Below are positions 34,314-47,527 of a DNA stretch of 64,000 nucleotides, in pieces. The position numbers and the translations under genes are program-made. The notes beneath the pieces were generated by a model. That model had not been told where the DNA came from. It made no database searches and worked only from the letters and a program-made list of their open reading frames with translations. The number at the start of each line of letters is the position of its first letter. Within the stretch, counting starts at the first letter, position 1. Origin of the DNA: Catonia carolina (taxonomy: Eukaryota; Arthropoda; Insecta; Hemiptera; Achilidae); the NCBI GenBank assembly GCA_035578175.1, contig JAQMRL010000001.1, positions 47,391,553-47,455,552 on the forward strand. Direction: 5' to 3'.

Positions 34314-34744
34314 TTTTCTACATAGATACCGTTCATTTCTAATCACGTTTCATAATGCCACACCAGCTTCTCTAACCACTCTGCATAGGGGTAGACCGCC
34401 TGAGATTGAATCAGTTGACAACGGCAGTCTTTAGTTTTGTATTGTATTCAAATCGTTGGTTACAAAGCCAATGTTTGGAAGAAGGAAAATATGGTCTAGG
34501 TGCAGTGTTTGTTCGGTAGGGCGGGTGGTCAAAACGTTTCCAGCCAAAATCTTGAATCGTTTCCTGGGTTCGGGCAGCGGTGTGAAGACTTGAGAAAACA
34601 AGTTACTGGAACTCACGGCTGCCGTTGTCAGCTGGTTAAATTTTCATGTAAGATACTTCCCACGAACTTCCCAGCAGAGAGTTTAGAGAAGCTGGTGCAG
34701 CGTTACGAAAAGTGCTTAGGTGTGAACGGCGACTGTTAACAAAA
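34314..34744. mobile_element. Mariner relic with inverted transposase 3' ends
   Basis: The plus strand at 34676-34738 reads SLEKLVQRYEKCLGVNGDC then stop, the C-terminus pattern of mariner transposases. The minus strand at 34314-34382 reads EWLEKLVWHYET, a TGA, and LEMNGIYVEN, the same segment. The two 69-bp arms are thus inverted copies facing outward, with about 290 bp of unassigned sequence between them. No TIR or TA duplication is recognised. Confidence 0.6.
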
Positions 34745-34749
34745 GTGAA

Positions 34750-36205
34750 GTAGCGTTGTAGGAAACGAAAACCGCCAACAAAATATTTTTCTAACAGATA
34801 TTCTATTTAAAGTGACTAAACAGCCCTTACCTTACGAATGTGCCTCGTAGTTAATGTAACCACTATTTTAATGTACGAGCTATACACAAATCCTGAACAT
34901 TTTTAATTTTATGTACAAGTCATAAGTTTTAGTCATAAATATATTTACAGATTATTGTACATTCCTTTTATTAAATACTAACAAATATCTGCTTGTTACA
35001 TGGTTAGCTAAACTTAAAGAGTTAAACTCTTTAGATAGCCTATACGTTGAAAGCAAATCAATTGTACAAATAAAATAAATCAGTACTGGAAAGAGAATGT
35101 TTTTGCCATTAGTTTAAATCACCAGTGGAAAGGGCAAATGAAGTACGACCTGAGATTGAATATGCGTTACAAGAAGAAAAAAAGAGGTGAAATAAATTTT
35201 TTTGTTTTTAAAAGGTTTTTTGTTTTCAAAGGTACGACCTCTTGGATTTTTGAAACGTTTACATAACATTTTATGCAGAAATCTAATGCGACATTATTTT
35301 TATTACTAGCCCTAAATAATTTCAAAAGTTTTGAAAACAGGAAAGAGTGAAGGATAATGTCATCTTGTAGAGTGGTACGGTACAGTTGTAACTGATACAT
35401 AACAGCATGACTTAATTAATCTTAATACTTAGTGAGCGATACTTAATAATTAATCTTAATACTTAATGTGCGATTAATACTTAATCGCTTGACTTAGAAT
35501 TGGACACACCCGTGGGTATCTCATGACTTTTGGTAATGCTTCAATGTGATGAAGGTGCAGTTGTCCTTTGACGATCAAACATGTATTGGTGAATTGCGTC
35601 TGATACGCAGCTCTGCGTTGGCGATTCAAGATACCCATTAAACTACACGATACATTCCGTGATGAAAGCCCTATTTTAGACGAGACTCTTCGATTCCTTC
35701 GATCCATCAGTGTATATAATAGTATGTGACAGTCTTGAGTGGAGTGGAATATTAGATATATTCTAGCTGTGATATTAGCTTTAAGTTTATATTTTCATGT
35801 TCGTATGATTTTATACGGATTCTTTACGACCTTTTTTATTCTTTGTCCCTGTAATGTTACTTCTTGTTTTATGTAAATCTTATGTTATTGCCTGTGATAC
35901 TAGTTTGTAAGATTTTTAAGTTATAAGGCGCTTTTCAATTGAAAAAAACGATACTTAACTTAATACGTCAATGTTTATTTTGTACAATAGATGGTGACAA
36001 GATTACTTAATTTTTATCAAAATTTTAAAATTACGTAATGCTCTACAGCCTCTGTTCTCTATCTAGAATCTCTAATGGTTCCAATTGTGAAATTGTCTGT
36101 AAAATCAATTGGATAATTATTAAGATAAAATCGTACAAACAGATTTTACTTCTTTATAATATTAGAATAGCAATGTTTTTGATGCAATAATATCTCACCA
36201 AATAA
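34750..36205. other. No recognised gene; short tandem duplication
   Basis: A 34-bp-period duplication of TAATCTTAATACTTA(G/A)TG(A/T)GCGAT lies at about 35413-35475. A minus-strand frame at 35474-35707 is not recognised. Confidence 0.5.
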
Positions 36206-36211
36206 TAATGA

Positions 36212-36530
36212 AACCCACCGGGTTGGTCTAGAGGTAAAGTCGTCGCCAAAATCAGCTGTTTAACAGCTGATTTTCGGAGACGAAGGTTCCTGGTTCAAAT
36301 CCTAGTAAAGGTAGTTACTTTTATACGGATTTGAATACTAGATAGTGGTTGCCGGTGTACTTTGATGGTTGGGGTTCAATTAACCATACTCTCTCAGGAA
36401 TGGTTGACCTGGGTCTGTACAAGACTACACCTCATTTACACGTCATACACATCATCCTCATCTCATTGGGTCATGGGGTTGCTTATTGTTCTGAATTGAA
36501 CAGATTGCAACGTACACATATTAGGAATAA
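36212..36530 (+). mobile_element. tRNA-derived SINE, family A, copy A3
   Basis: The best preserved copy. It has CCCACCGGGTTGGTCTAGAG, a head with the palindrome AATCAGCTGTTTAACAGCTG, B-box GGTTCAAATCC, body GTGGTTGCCGGTGTACTTTG, 3' end ATATTAGGAAT and a short A-rich tail. Confidence 0.88.
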
Positions 36531-36534
36531 AAAG

Positions 36535-37200
36535 AAAATAATAATGATGTCGAACAATCAACGAATTAATTTTTGTAATCATTTATACAATGTCCAACTG
36601 AACACAGTTGCCATTACAGTTAACCAATAAAATTCGTTTTAATTTTAATACAGTATTGTATTAGGAAATCAGAATTTTCAACAGTAAATTTTTAGCAATA
36701 AAGAAAGTAGGGTAATACATTACTTCAACGTCAGAAAAAACTTGTGTTCTTAAATTGTTTTTAATTTTCTAGTTCTTGTTCACTGTCTTTTCTACAATTG
36801 TTCCTGTAACAAACCATTTGAAGTTAAACCATTTCCATTTCACCAGAACGTTTTCTTATATTTAACCAATTAAAAACAAATAAAAATTTACTTAACAGGT
36901 ATTGTAACCGTACGTTATAAAGTTTTATTGATGCTAAATATTATGGATGATGTACTTTTCTACCATAGGACCCAAATTTTGAAGTAAGCACTGTATATAT
37001 TCTAACGTTATTATCCTTTATACTTCATTTTGATTACGGCATTGTATACTGAGAGGTACAATCCCCGTACCTATACCATATTTCAAAATTAATTTAACGA
37101 TCGGAAATAATTTTAGTAATCACTAAGGTAATTTACATATAAAATAATACTTACTTATAATATATTTACTTAATAATACTTAGTTACATACCATTAATTG
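36535..37200. other. No recognised gene
   Basis: AT-rich spacer between two SINE A copies. Confidence 0.5.
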
Positions 37201-37205
37201 CTTAC

Positions 37206-37518
37206 AAACCGACTTGGTCTATTGGTAAAAACGTTGTCATGAGTCACTTGTTTAACAGCTGATTTTTGAAGACGAAAGTTGCGTGATTCAAATCCTCGCG
37301 AAGGTAGAAACTTTTATAAGGATTTGAGTACTAGACACTGATTTTCGGTGTACTTTGATTGCTAGGGTTCAATTACTACTCTCAGTAATGTCGGTCTGAG
37401 TCTGTGCAAGTTTTCACCTCACTTACATATCATCTATATCAACCTCATGTCATTGGGTCATAGGTTTGCTTTTTGTACTTGAATTTAACAGATTGCAACG
37501 TACATACATTAGGGATTA
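37206..37518 (+). mobile_element. tRNA-derived SINE, family A, copy A4
   Basis: Same order of landmarks as A3 but more diverged: GACTTGGTCTATTGG, GATTCAAATCC, TTTTCGGTGTACTTTGATTG, CATTGGGTCATAGG, ATTAGGGAT. Confidence 0.82.
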
Positions 37519-37519
37519 A

Positions 37520-38775
37520 ACAAATAAATACCATTAGTAATTTGGTGGTTATTATCTCATACTCTGTAGAAGTTTATTACTTTCAGCATAATTATAGTTA
37601 CGATATTACGCCGATAATAATTATATTCGTATAATAATTTTCATATGTTTTAGAAAATAATAATATAATTATAAGAAAGAAGAAAAACAATAACTATTGT
37701 TACTTTTAAATTGCATTCTTAATTAAAATAACAATTTTGTAAGTCAATTTTTAAGAAAAAACTTATTTGAATATTTTTTGTAAAATATTTTTTGTTAACT
37801 TATCTATTCATTTTTTCATGTGAACATATTGTTGATTTTTGCAGTAAATAAAAAAAGACAATACTTAAATTCACAGAGATTTTTTAAATACATTTTATAG
37901 TCCACACTTAATTTAAATGATAAAATGCATAACATGAACTTTCATCATTCATAATTTATGCCAGTTATATGATTTTAAAACAAGTTTTGATGTGTATTTT
38001 GTGTTAACGTGCCTAACAAAAATTGTGCTATCACGTGTTAGAATCATAATCTCACTTAATTTTTGGGCAAACAAATTTATTATTTTAATTATCCCTGTAC
38101 CACTTAAAATAGTAGAGCATAAAAATAGAGTAACTAAACATATCTGTTCCATCGAATAATATTATTGTAAGTAAAGTATTCATATAGCACATATATATGT
38201 GCATAAGTGTATAAACCACATGGAAAACTCCAACATTTTAATCATCATTATAATGAACTAGCCCTTAGTGTCCACTGCCAGACCCAGTTTTACCTCACTA
38301 CTATCCACTCTGCCCTACTTTCAGTTCTCCGCATCCAGTTACCACACACTCTCTTGATATTATCGGTTTAACCTGTTGGAGGCATTCCCCTGAATTTTCT
38401 GGTAGGTAGTAATTAATTTGCTTAAACTCTTATTTCCTATCACTAAACAGTATTACTACAAATTATTATTACAACTTCTCATCCTCAGTTGGTGATATTG
38501 TTTGCTTAAGTAATATTTTAAGTATTGTTCCAAAAAAGGGGTTTTACGCAATGCATATCTTGTGCGCGTAAAAATCGAAGAAAATATTGATTCGTTAAAA
38601 GTAAGGGGAAATTGTGGTACGTGCAATAATGGATCGTGTATCACTGATGTATGTACAATATTGTTTACTAAACAGACATTCCTATCATAAAAACATGTAA
38701 TAAGATTTAATAAAAATGCTGAATTTAAATTAAGCTACTAAGCTTCACTCAGACGTAAATGTATCCTACATAAAT
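37520..38775. other. AT-rich sequence without recognised gene
   Basis: Nothing is recognised. Confidence 0.5.
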
Positions 38776-38779
38776 GACG

Positions 38780-38925
38780 TTTCCTTAAAACTCTATACAA
38801 AATTTAGGAAGAAACTCGTGAGCCACCATAACCCATTAATCTCAAATCTGGCTATGCAGACTCTCCCAAACAATCCAATAAGACGTCTTAAACATCGATG
38901 GAGCTTGGACCTCATCAATTAACGT
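38780..38925 (+). pseudogene. Jockey-type LINE C-terminal fragment
   Basis: The plus strand reads KKLVSHHNPLISNLAMQTLP and then NNPIRRLKHRWSLDLIN followed by a stop. This matches the end of Jockey polymerases (H-x-NPL...N-L...RRLKRxW..DL). The 5' part is absent. Confidence 0.7.
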
Positions 38926-39010
38926 AGTATTGTAATTGACTATCCGTTACAGTGTTCTATGCTGCATTTAATGCTACACGTCTTATCTTTTCACGTCGGA
39001 GTTCCATCAC

Positions 39011-39131
39011 TGGACTGTGTCTCCACTCACGTTTATTTACAATTTTATTTTTTTCCAAATTTTGTGTTATCACAGTCACTGATTGTTTCCAACAGATTGT
39101 AAATTTCCCGAATAGAGAAAAAACTAAACGA
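39011..39131 (+). repeat. Dispersed repeat E, copy 1
   Basis: About 120 bp shared with 44841-44970: GACTGTGTCTCCACT, TTTTTTCCAAATTTTGTG, TTATCACA and TTTCCAACA. Origin unknown. Confidence 0.65.
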
Positions 39132-39134
39132 TTT

Positions 39135-40950
39135 TTTTAACTTTTGTTATAGCAATATTGATAGTATGTCAATGTTAAATTTTAGTATTATAGTATAGTT
39201 TTTGGATCATACTGTGGTTACTTTAGCGTATGTTTACTTTAACTGTATGTGTGAGCGACAGGGTTTGAGTATAAAATGTCACAATAGTAACAAACGTATA
39301 TACATAAATAAATATTACAATGAAAGTTCTAGGCAAGCTAAGCGTACTCACTCCTCTTACTGTGTGACAAAATGCCCTTTCAAAATTTCACTCAACCTAC
39401 GTCCCAGTCCTACTATTATTATTAACCCGTCCTACTATTACAGTCATTCCAAATATTATAGGAAAAATCACTACACCGTTCGACATGCCTCTCTTTCTCG
39501 AACACATATAAACTAGCTTTCCTTCTGACCTTCGCTTTCACTGTTTATAATTCAGTGTTTCTTCATAAGATGAAATATTTCATTTGGAATTCCCTGTATT
39601 AAAATTTTCCTAATATATTACTGTTTAGCAAAAAGTTATGCGTAATACTATTTTAAATAAATGGTAAAACTTAAAAATTAAAAGAAGGTTATAATTACCT
39701 ATTATTAACAATTACAACTTAAATAAAAACTAATTAATATAAAACTTTCTGAAATATTTATTCTACTGTTTCTTAAGGACAAGTAAAAATGTTTGAGTTG
39801 TCTTTCTATTTTAAGAAAACTACATATTAAAATAATATTTTTGTGCTCTACCTTACTTTTATATTTTGTGTTTTGAAGGAGTTAAAGAAATTAAATTTGA
39901 ATTTTTGATGTATAAATTGATGAACTGAGATTCAATGATAAAAATTTTTACGCTGTTTTTAAGTACTTTTTTATTAAGGATAAAAATTACAAGAAAACTG
40001 TAAAGTTCATGTAAATTATAAATAATATAATCTTCTAATTTTATTCATCTTCTTTGGGTTAATTTGATACAGTGTCGTATTTTTGTGTAGTTATCTTTAA
40101 CCTTGTTGTTTCTATTTATATTTTCATCATTATTATTTTGTTGCCGGAGTTTGTTGTATTTTATCTTCAATAGTATTTCAGCTTTTACGTAAATTAAACT
40201 GAAAGATGTGACCTGTTAACCTGTTTCTAAATTTCCATACGTTCCTTCATTCTCTACTAAATTTAAAATTATATTTTCGCAAAATATTTTTAAAATTTTA
40301 TTTTATATATTTTCTAAATTACCTATTTCAAATTTTCTTCATCTTTTTATTTTAAATCATGGTCCAGAATGTAAATAAATTATAGATTACAAATAGATAC
40401 ATTACTATATGTAAAGATTCAACACATTTTAGATTAATGCTGTTTATCTCTGTAATATAGTAATATATGTACCTGTACCTGAATAAATATGTTACTTGTA
40501 AACATAAAATATTTGTAAAATGTATTTCACTGCGACATTTCCATCAGATCTTGTTTACTCTCCAACACTATTTTATCAACCATAATTTGTATATCTTACC
40601 ACTCGTACATTCAATATCTAATAGATATGTACTTCTAAGTAAACATAATAACTAAGTAAACTGTAGGGTCCAAGAAAATATTATCATCTTTCCGCAGACA
40701 CATTATGTAAGTAAATATAAAAAATATATCGTACAAAATGTATTTTCACAAATCTAAAGTGATAGTACTATATGAATCAATGTAGTTCAATGAATTTGAT
40801 ATATTTCCTGACACTATCCAAACCATTTATTACCAGTGAATTTACTCAAAATTAAAATTTGCATTTATCATAAGGATTGATGCAAATTGTTGTATTGATA
40901 CGTAATACTGAAAAATTAAAGCACTATTGTTATGTTAGAGGTATTATTAT
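39135..40950. other. AT-rich sequence without recognised gene
   Basis: Short frames only, including 39202-39516, which I cannot assign. Confidence 0.5.
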
Positions 40951-40956
40951 TCTATA

Positions 40957-41119
40957 ACCATAAAGCAGTGTTCAGAGACATAGGATGCAAAATGGAAGGT
41001 TCGGAGTTCGATTCCCGACCTGGTTCTGGAAAATTATAACAATCATGATAAAAATCAAACTGACCCAAAGTATTCGCTAATTGCCTAGCTGTTGGTGCGT
41101 CTAAAAATAAATGAAAAAA
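40957..41119 (+). mobile_element. tRNA-derived SINE, family B
   Basis: B-box GAGTTCGATTCCC, join GACCTGGTTCTGGAAAATTA, body TATTCGCTAATTGCC and end GTTGGTGCGTCTAAAAATAA. The A-box is diverged. Confidence 0.6.
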
Positions 41120-41124
41120 GATTA

Positions 41125-44100
41125 AGAATACTCGGCTGTTCGAATTGTCAGTTTTTCAGATTGCGACATACTTGGCAAATTCTAAGGTGTTGGTTCAGTA
41201 GCTTTATTTCTTAACTGTATTACTACTGACTTTTCGTTTTAGTAATTTATTTGTTCGTGCAATATAAAATACAACGACACTTGCGGTTGGTAAAATTATG
41301 GTAAACAAATGACACGAAGGAAAAGATTATCCATTAGTGTGGCTTTTGATAATACTATACAGAATGAAATAGTAGTTTAGTTCAGAGTGATTCGGAACTG
41401 CACTCTAATCTATCAGGATTTGATGGTAAAGCTAAAAATAAAAAAAACTTCATTTAAACATAGGCTCTAAAACGCTTTTTCAAGTTATCTTTATCAAGTT
41501 ACAGCGAGTAAAATATTTTGCTCGGATTTTAGCTACGCCGATGAAATGAACCCGTACTAAGATTACTAAGGCCAAAATAATTGGGTAAATTTAGTTTAGT
41601 TTTTATATGGTTTCTGATCTGCTAAACCTAATAAAAAACATCCCAGAAACGTACCTCTCTTATTTGTAACGTTATCTGACATAAAGCACAAACATTAGAG
41701 TCGAAAAAACATGTTTTTAAGTTTAACGTAAAATAACTTTGTTAAATGCTTATGAAAGTCATTAATTTATTTTTTAAATTCAACATGCAGAAAATTAAAT
41801 TCTGAGAAAATTTACGTAACTTAAGTAAGTAACTACAAATAAATGCAAGGTATTGAAATTCTAATTTTATTAATAAAAAAACCATTCGACATTGTTACAA
41901 AACAAATTATTTATTTTTACAGATATTTGTTTATTAAATATTTTTTCGTTAGTTTAGAACATCTTGTCAATAGTTTTATTCAATTCTAGAAAACGAAATG
42001 TTAAGAATGAATGTGTTGTTCATTACGAACTAAGTTACTAAAAGTAGCCTCCGTTTTGTTCCATGAATAATTTTTCTCAACGGATTCATTCTTTCCTATT
42101 ATTATCCAGAGTAATAACGGTAGGAATATTCATAATAGTTTCTGCAGTTTTTAATCTTCGATATCTTAGATCGGGTTTTGTTATTTTGCTTTGAATAATC
42201 ATTTGACTTCATAAAACCCCACAGCTGTGAGGTTATGTGAATCATATACTTCTGTTTCTGCATGATGTATCGATTATAAATTCATGAATAAAATGCACAA
42301 TTTGATATTAAGCGAGTGACAAAGTTGCAATTAAGATACTTTTTGGCATTCTCTGTATATGAATCTTTCTGGCTATAATGAATCTGTGGACAAATTATGG
42401 TGTTTAACTTAAAATAAACCCTTGGGATGTCGTTTACGGGGGCCCATCAGTGGTTCTTGGCATCCTGGGGCCGGTCCATCAGCGGTAACATCCTCGTGCA
42501 ATGTGAGAGAATTAGTCGGGCGCCTGAACTTCCTACGTCTGATGCAGTTGATTGTCCGGATGTAGTTGTTAGTACCAGAGTGCCATACATTCTTTACAAT
42601 TTATTACATTATTTTAGATTATATTGTAAAAAATTAGCCAAGGTTCTTTCAGAATCTGGTTATTGTAAATAATATACAAAATAACAATTTTATTAATCAC
42701 AATTAATGATTATTCTTAGCCTACTAACAAATTAATATTAAATACTTAAGTCAATTCTAAAACTTGCAACATAAACTAACTCAACTAACAACACAATACA
42801 GTCACTAGGATTTAAAACAATGATTTACCTATCCACAACCACTTTCTATCACCCGGACGCATACGCACTATTTAGATCAGATTCCGCAACGATACTGTCT
42901 CGAAACGGTTCAACAACATCGATCCCATTCAAAATCCAGGTACAGCTGACTGCAGGTCAAAAAAGCGCCATTTACAAAATAGTTCGTGGTCGTTTTCAAA
43001 ACGGCAAAGAAGTTTTAAATAAGGGACAGAATAGAGACCCTTCTACGCTTAACTGGTGAAACAATAACGTAGTAGAACAAATTAAAGAACCAATAATAAC
43101 TAATAAAACTATTTCTACCAGTTTCTGTCCGCTCTTTGAAGAAGTCCCTTAAAAAACACCCCATTCATCGGCATTTCATTATCCTTGTCCAACACAGTTT
43201 TAATAAACTTTCTCACCTTATCTATTTCTAGACTACCACTGATTATCATAATAATGTCACAATATCAAACTTTAGACTAATAGGTTTATAAAATGTTGTA
43301 TATTTTGAAAATTATGATAGATTCCCACAATATAGAGGTCAGTTCTAGGTCGCCATCAAATTGTGGTCTCGTTTAATATTCATAATATGAAGCCTTTAGA
43401 ATTTACGACGGTGCAGAAAATACTAAAGATAATTAAAAGTAAAATATTAAGTTGGGATAGGACGTACAATGATCAGAGGAAAAGGAGAAAAGCAACGACT
43501 GCAATAATAATAGTAATACATCAGTTATAATAATAGTAGCGGGAACAGTAATAATTGAGTAGAAAATTTAAATTAAAAGCGTGAGGGAGTTGAAAATAAC
43601 GAAGGAGAAAAAGTAACGAAGAAAATGGAAAAGAATACGGTTATATAAGGAAAGTTATGCACGAGACCTTGCAATAAATTTTCAACAATTTTAAAAATAA
43701 AATCTTATACTGCCCGTTCTAAAACTGCCTAACAGGTACGTTCTGTAAACAGCGAAAAAATATTTATTATCTTATATTAAAATCTCCTTTACTTTTATTT
43801 GCGTTATAAAGTTTACTCCAGATTATTATGATTGTTGCTATTAGCAGTAATGTATTACAAATATTTCAAACAATTTGTATTTATACACTAACATAAAATA
43901 CTTTGAGAAATGTTAATATATTGAAAGATAGTTTAACATTTTACAATTATCATGACACGTAAGTTTAAATTTATGTCAATTTCCTTTAATTTTACAATTC
44001 CCTCGAACTCTTTCACATCAAAATCATATTTATTTAGGAGTTTTTTTGACTACCCGCCAAAACCTCGCAGTTCTTTTCTATCCTATCTCGGCTTCCCGCG

Positions 44101-44165
44101 GGATCACCGTTAAGCAAAACTTCACAACAAGCTGGAGGTTCTTTATTATCTGGATAACGTTATAT
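41125..44165. other. No recognised gene; one GC-rich patch
   Basis: The patch at 42424-42590 is much richer in G+C than its surroundings and sits in an open frame (42427-42672), but the translation matches no family I know. A second frame at 42820-43059 is likewise unassigned. Confidence 0.45.
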
Positions 44166-44179
44166 CAGTAATTTCTCTT

Positions 44180-44520
44180 CTTATCACCCATTTATCCCCT
44201 TTTGGAGTGATTTATTTTGAGACTAACGCAGCTGCACCTTTTTCCTCTTCATCACTTTTGGATGAACTCCTCAATGGCCTTCCAGCTTTCTTCTACTGCA
44301 ATCATAAAATTACAGAAATTTTCTGGAGAAATCGGGGACCCAAGCTTGGTCCCTAGAAACTACTTCTCTGGCATCCATCTTCTGCAGTCGAAAATCGCAT
44401 GTACTGCGTTGTCCTCCTTCACCTCATAATTCAGACAGCTTGCTTCATCTGATCGTCTGAACCGGAGCTTATTCAGAAGCTTACTATCCGTCTAGTCATA
44501 TTTTTGAAAGTTTTTTCTTG
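44180..44520 (-). pseudogene. R1-type LINE C-terminal fragment
   Basis: The minus strand reads CLNYEVKEDNAVHAIFDCRR, then LGSPISPENFCNFMIAVEES and WKAIEEF. This is the C-terminal zinc-finger region and following helix of R1-type polymerases. The second Cys of the finger is Tyr here and an in-frame stop follows WMPEK. Confidence 0.7.
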
Positions 44521-44524
44521 CTTT

Positions 44525-44840
44525 GTGAAATAGCTTGGAAAAGCAACATGATAATGTGAACTTTTTTTGACGACAGGAATGAAGATAGACATTGATCATG
44601 GGCTGAGTGTTAGTTTTCAATAATTCCATTTTTACTTGTTTTACTCATGTATGGACAAAAATGAAGTTGTTGATGCGACTTTAACAACTAAAGGAAAAAC
44701 ATACCAAGAAAGACTCGAAAGTCATTAACACTCATTTGCTATTAACGCTCAGGATAATATAGTGCCTACTACCACAGACTCAAGCATTAAAAATTTTAAA
44801 CTTACGGTACAGGCATTATGACAAAAGTTTAATATTTTAT
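44525..44840. other. No recognised gene
   Basis: Nothing is recognised. Confidence 0.5.
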
Positions 44841-44970
44841 GAACTGTGTCTCCACTTACGTTTATTTATCTTGTTATTTTTTCCAAATTTTGTGTTATCA
44901 CATTCACTGATGAATTAAAATTTGTTTCCAACAAATTGTGAATTTCCTAAATAAAAAAAAAACTGAACGA
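44841..44970 (+). repeat. Dispersed repeat E, copy 2
   Basis: Second copy of the repeat at 39011-39131, with a short insertion (GAATTAAAAT) relative to it. Confidence 0.65.
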
Positions 44971-44974
44971 AAAG

Positions 44975-46910
44975 AAAGACAATTTTTATAATGGATTTAT
45001 GCCAGTGGACGTAATATCCTTCAAGATTTATTTTTTAATGTTCTAGTTTTTTAGTTAACAAACTGAACAGATGCAAATCGTCTACCTAAAATTATTAAAA
45101 AATTCTTGTTTACTTTTGTAATTCGTGGCTTTAGGATTCTATGTGTACATTTTATAATTTGAAACGGGAATAAATATTGTATTTAATTACAGTGACGAGC
45201 CTGTCTATGTTTACATAGGTTACAGAGTAATTTTATGTTTTGGACAAATTTTGAACGATTATTGATTTGGTATGAGTTAATCCCATTGAATGTGGTAGAA
45301 TATCATGACGACTGTTGGAAAATGGCGTAATAGAAAAGGATTACCGGGGTGTGTGTGATACCTCCATCATCTAAATTTCCACCTCCTAAAACTCAATGCA
45401 GAACGAATATCCGTTCGCATTATTAATATAACACCCAGATAATTGTCCGTCCCGTCAATACTACCTCTCAAAATTTACCTTAAGCCTCGTGAGCGTGACA
45501 ATTCCCGCTCCTCCTTTCCCTCCCATGCGCTCTCTCTCATATCAGTATTTATTCATATTCCATTTTCAATTAAAATTTTTGCGATTTTTGTCGGGTATAA
45601 ACACGAGAATTTATAGATAAGCTTAAAATGACGCTAATACAATTTTGTACTAATCTTAAATTTTTTAAATACGATTATATACTTTCTACAATCAACAGTC
45701 TATGACAGTTGATGGATCAAAAAGAGTTGTCTATATGTCATGACGTGATGGAAAAGGGTGTATTTTTAACGTTTTAAAATTGTCACAGTTTGAAACTTGG
45801 TTATTAATCACTTTAGTTTAAAATAATGGACAAACGCACAACAACGTACAATTATTAATGGCGCGTTAGAATGCAGTTGACCCAAGCGGATTAAGCGTTT
45901 GCTACAATAGCCAAAAGCATCGTTCGTTCCATATATTGTAGAATATTGTGTATTTTCTGTTATTTTATGACATCACCATTGCGAATATTATTAGAGAAAA
46001 CAACTATTGCACCACGTACCTTACCCTAGCGAGATTATCTCCTTTTAGGGGAACTACATTTTAAACCGCAGTTTCAGTTTTCTGTACAGTATAATCATTT
46101 GAATGCCTTGGGTCAGAACTAAATTTTTCTGTTCCTAGTACAACTCATTATGTGAACTGAAAGGTAGCTGATGCAACGTACCTAATACTTTTTATATTTA
46201 ATACCGATACAGACATACCAATTGAGCGAATGATTATTTTTTATTTGTACTATTTCAATTAGAGCTAGTGATAAGGCTAATCGTAGGAGTCAAAATTTTA
46301 AATCTGGTTCAAGCAGTACTAGCACTGTTCAACTTCACTCGACAAGTCGTAAGCACGTACTAAAAACAATAATATTAACAACATCAAGAACACCGTTAAC
46401 ACTTTGGAGTTTCTTAATTATGTTTCGTCTATCTTTTCTAGCCTACAAGCTTTAAAATTTTGATTTACGCACAAAATTCCCTCCCTAGTGAAACATTTTT
46501 TTTTATTAACAAAAATATCTACAACCTGTTAAGAACAGAACAATAAATAATAAATTTGATTGAACCTAATCTATCATGAAAAGTGAAGATATCTTTTAAG
46601 ATTAACAACCGTTAATAGTTTGATATTCATTACAAATACAATGAAACTAAATTTTGAAAAACAAAGGTAATAGTTTAATTTACTAAACAAATAAGTTTTT
46701 CGGTTGTCTCCATTTTAGCCCTCATTTTGTACCACTGTTGGCCAATAAATTGATTGCATTATATAAATAGAATAAATATTTTTCCGTTTTATCACTCATT
46801 GTCTTGTTAAATTATGTTTTTTGTAAGTAATCTCGAGTAAACAGTAACGTTTTTATATAAAGGCGAAGGAATCTATATGACTCTGCTTTAACTCAAGGGG
46901 TAGTGGCCTT
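44975..46910. other. AT-rich sequence without recognised gene
   Basis: Nothing is recognised. Confidence 0.5.
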
Positions 46911-46917
46911 CTTGTGA

Positions 46918-47140
46918 TCTTCCTAATGCAGAAACTGTCCCATGTTCAGGGTAATTATTAGGATTCCCCGTTCATCTCCTGTCGTTCCTCAAGTTAATTA
47001 TAATTCCTTGTGCTTCCCTAAACATACTCGAGGTAGATGTTGGGATTCTCCGTGCTTCCCCACTACTTTCGAGGTCATTTGAAAGATTACTCGTGCTTTC
47101 GAATAATCTTCGGGATAATAGTTAAGATTACCCAAGCTAA
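46918..47140 (+). repeat. Degenerate minisatellite, about 41-bp period
   Basis: Unit starts marked by ATTCC/ATTAC followed by CG(T)GCTT(C/T)C fall at 46963, 47003, 47045, 47086 and 47127, spacing 40-42 bp. A weaker unit begins near 46918. Units share a late (T)CGAGG/TCGGG block. Confidence 0.65.
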
Positions 47141-47216
47141 ACTTTTATCTTGTAAATAGTAATTTTTATCGAATACAAATATACCGAGAAGTTTTACAAG
47201 TATACAACCCGACCTG

Positions 47217-47286
47217 TTCCCAGTACACACATATCAATTTCCCAGTACACACATATCAATTTCCCAGTACACACATATCAATTTCC
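47217..47286 (+). repeat. Tandem repeat, 22-bp unit, three perfect copies
   Basis: CAGTACACACATATCAATTT plus CC is repeated exactly at 47221, 47243 and 47265, with a partial TTCC before it. Confidence 0.95.
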
Positions 47287-47527
47287 TATCAGGCTAGTAT
47301 CAGTTTCCTACAAATCACTTTATCACTGGAATTTTGTGTCCGTCCGTCAAGCAGTAGCAATCGACTGTGTAGCAGTGAGAGGTAAATGTCGAACTATTCT
47401 GCCAAGATTAAAGTCAGTTGGATGTTATTCAAACCATTATTAGTGAATAACCTTATTAACAAAAACTTTCATGTTGATAATAATATTAATATTAATAGTT
47501 GATAATAAAATTATGTTGATATAATAT

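Noticed and set aside
36349..36630. 93-codon frame
   Set aside because: It lies within SINE A3 and its tail.
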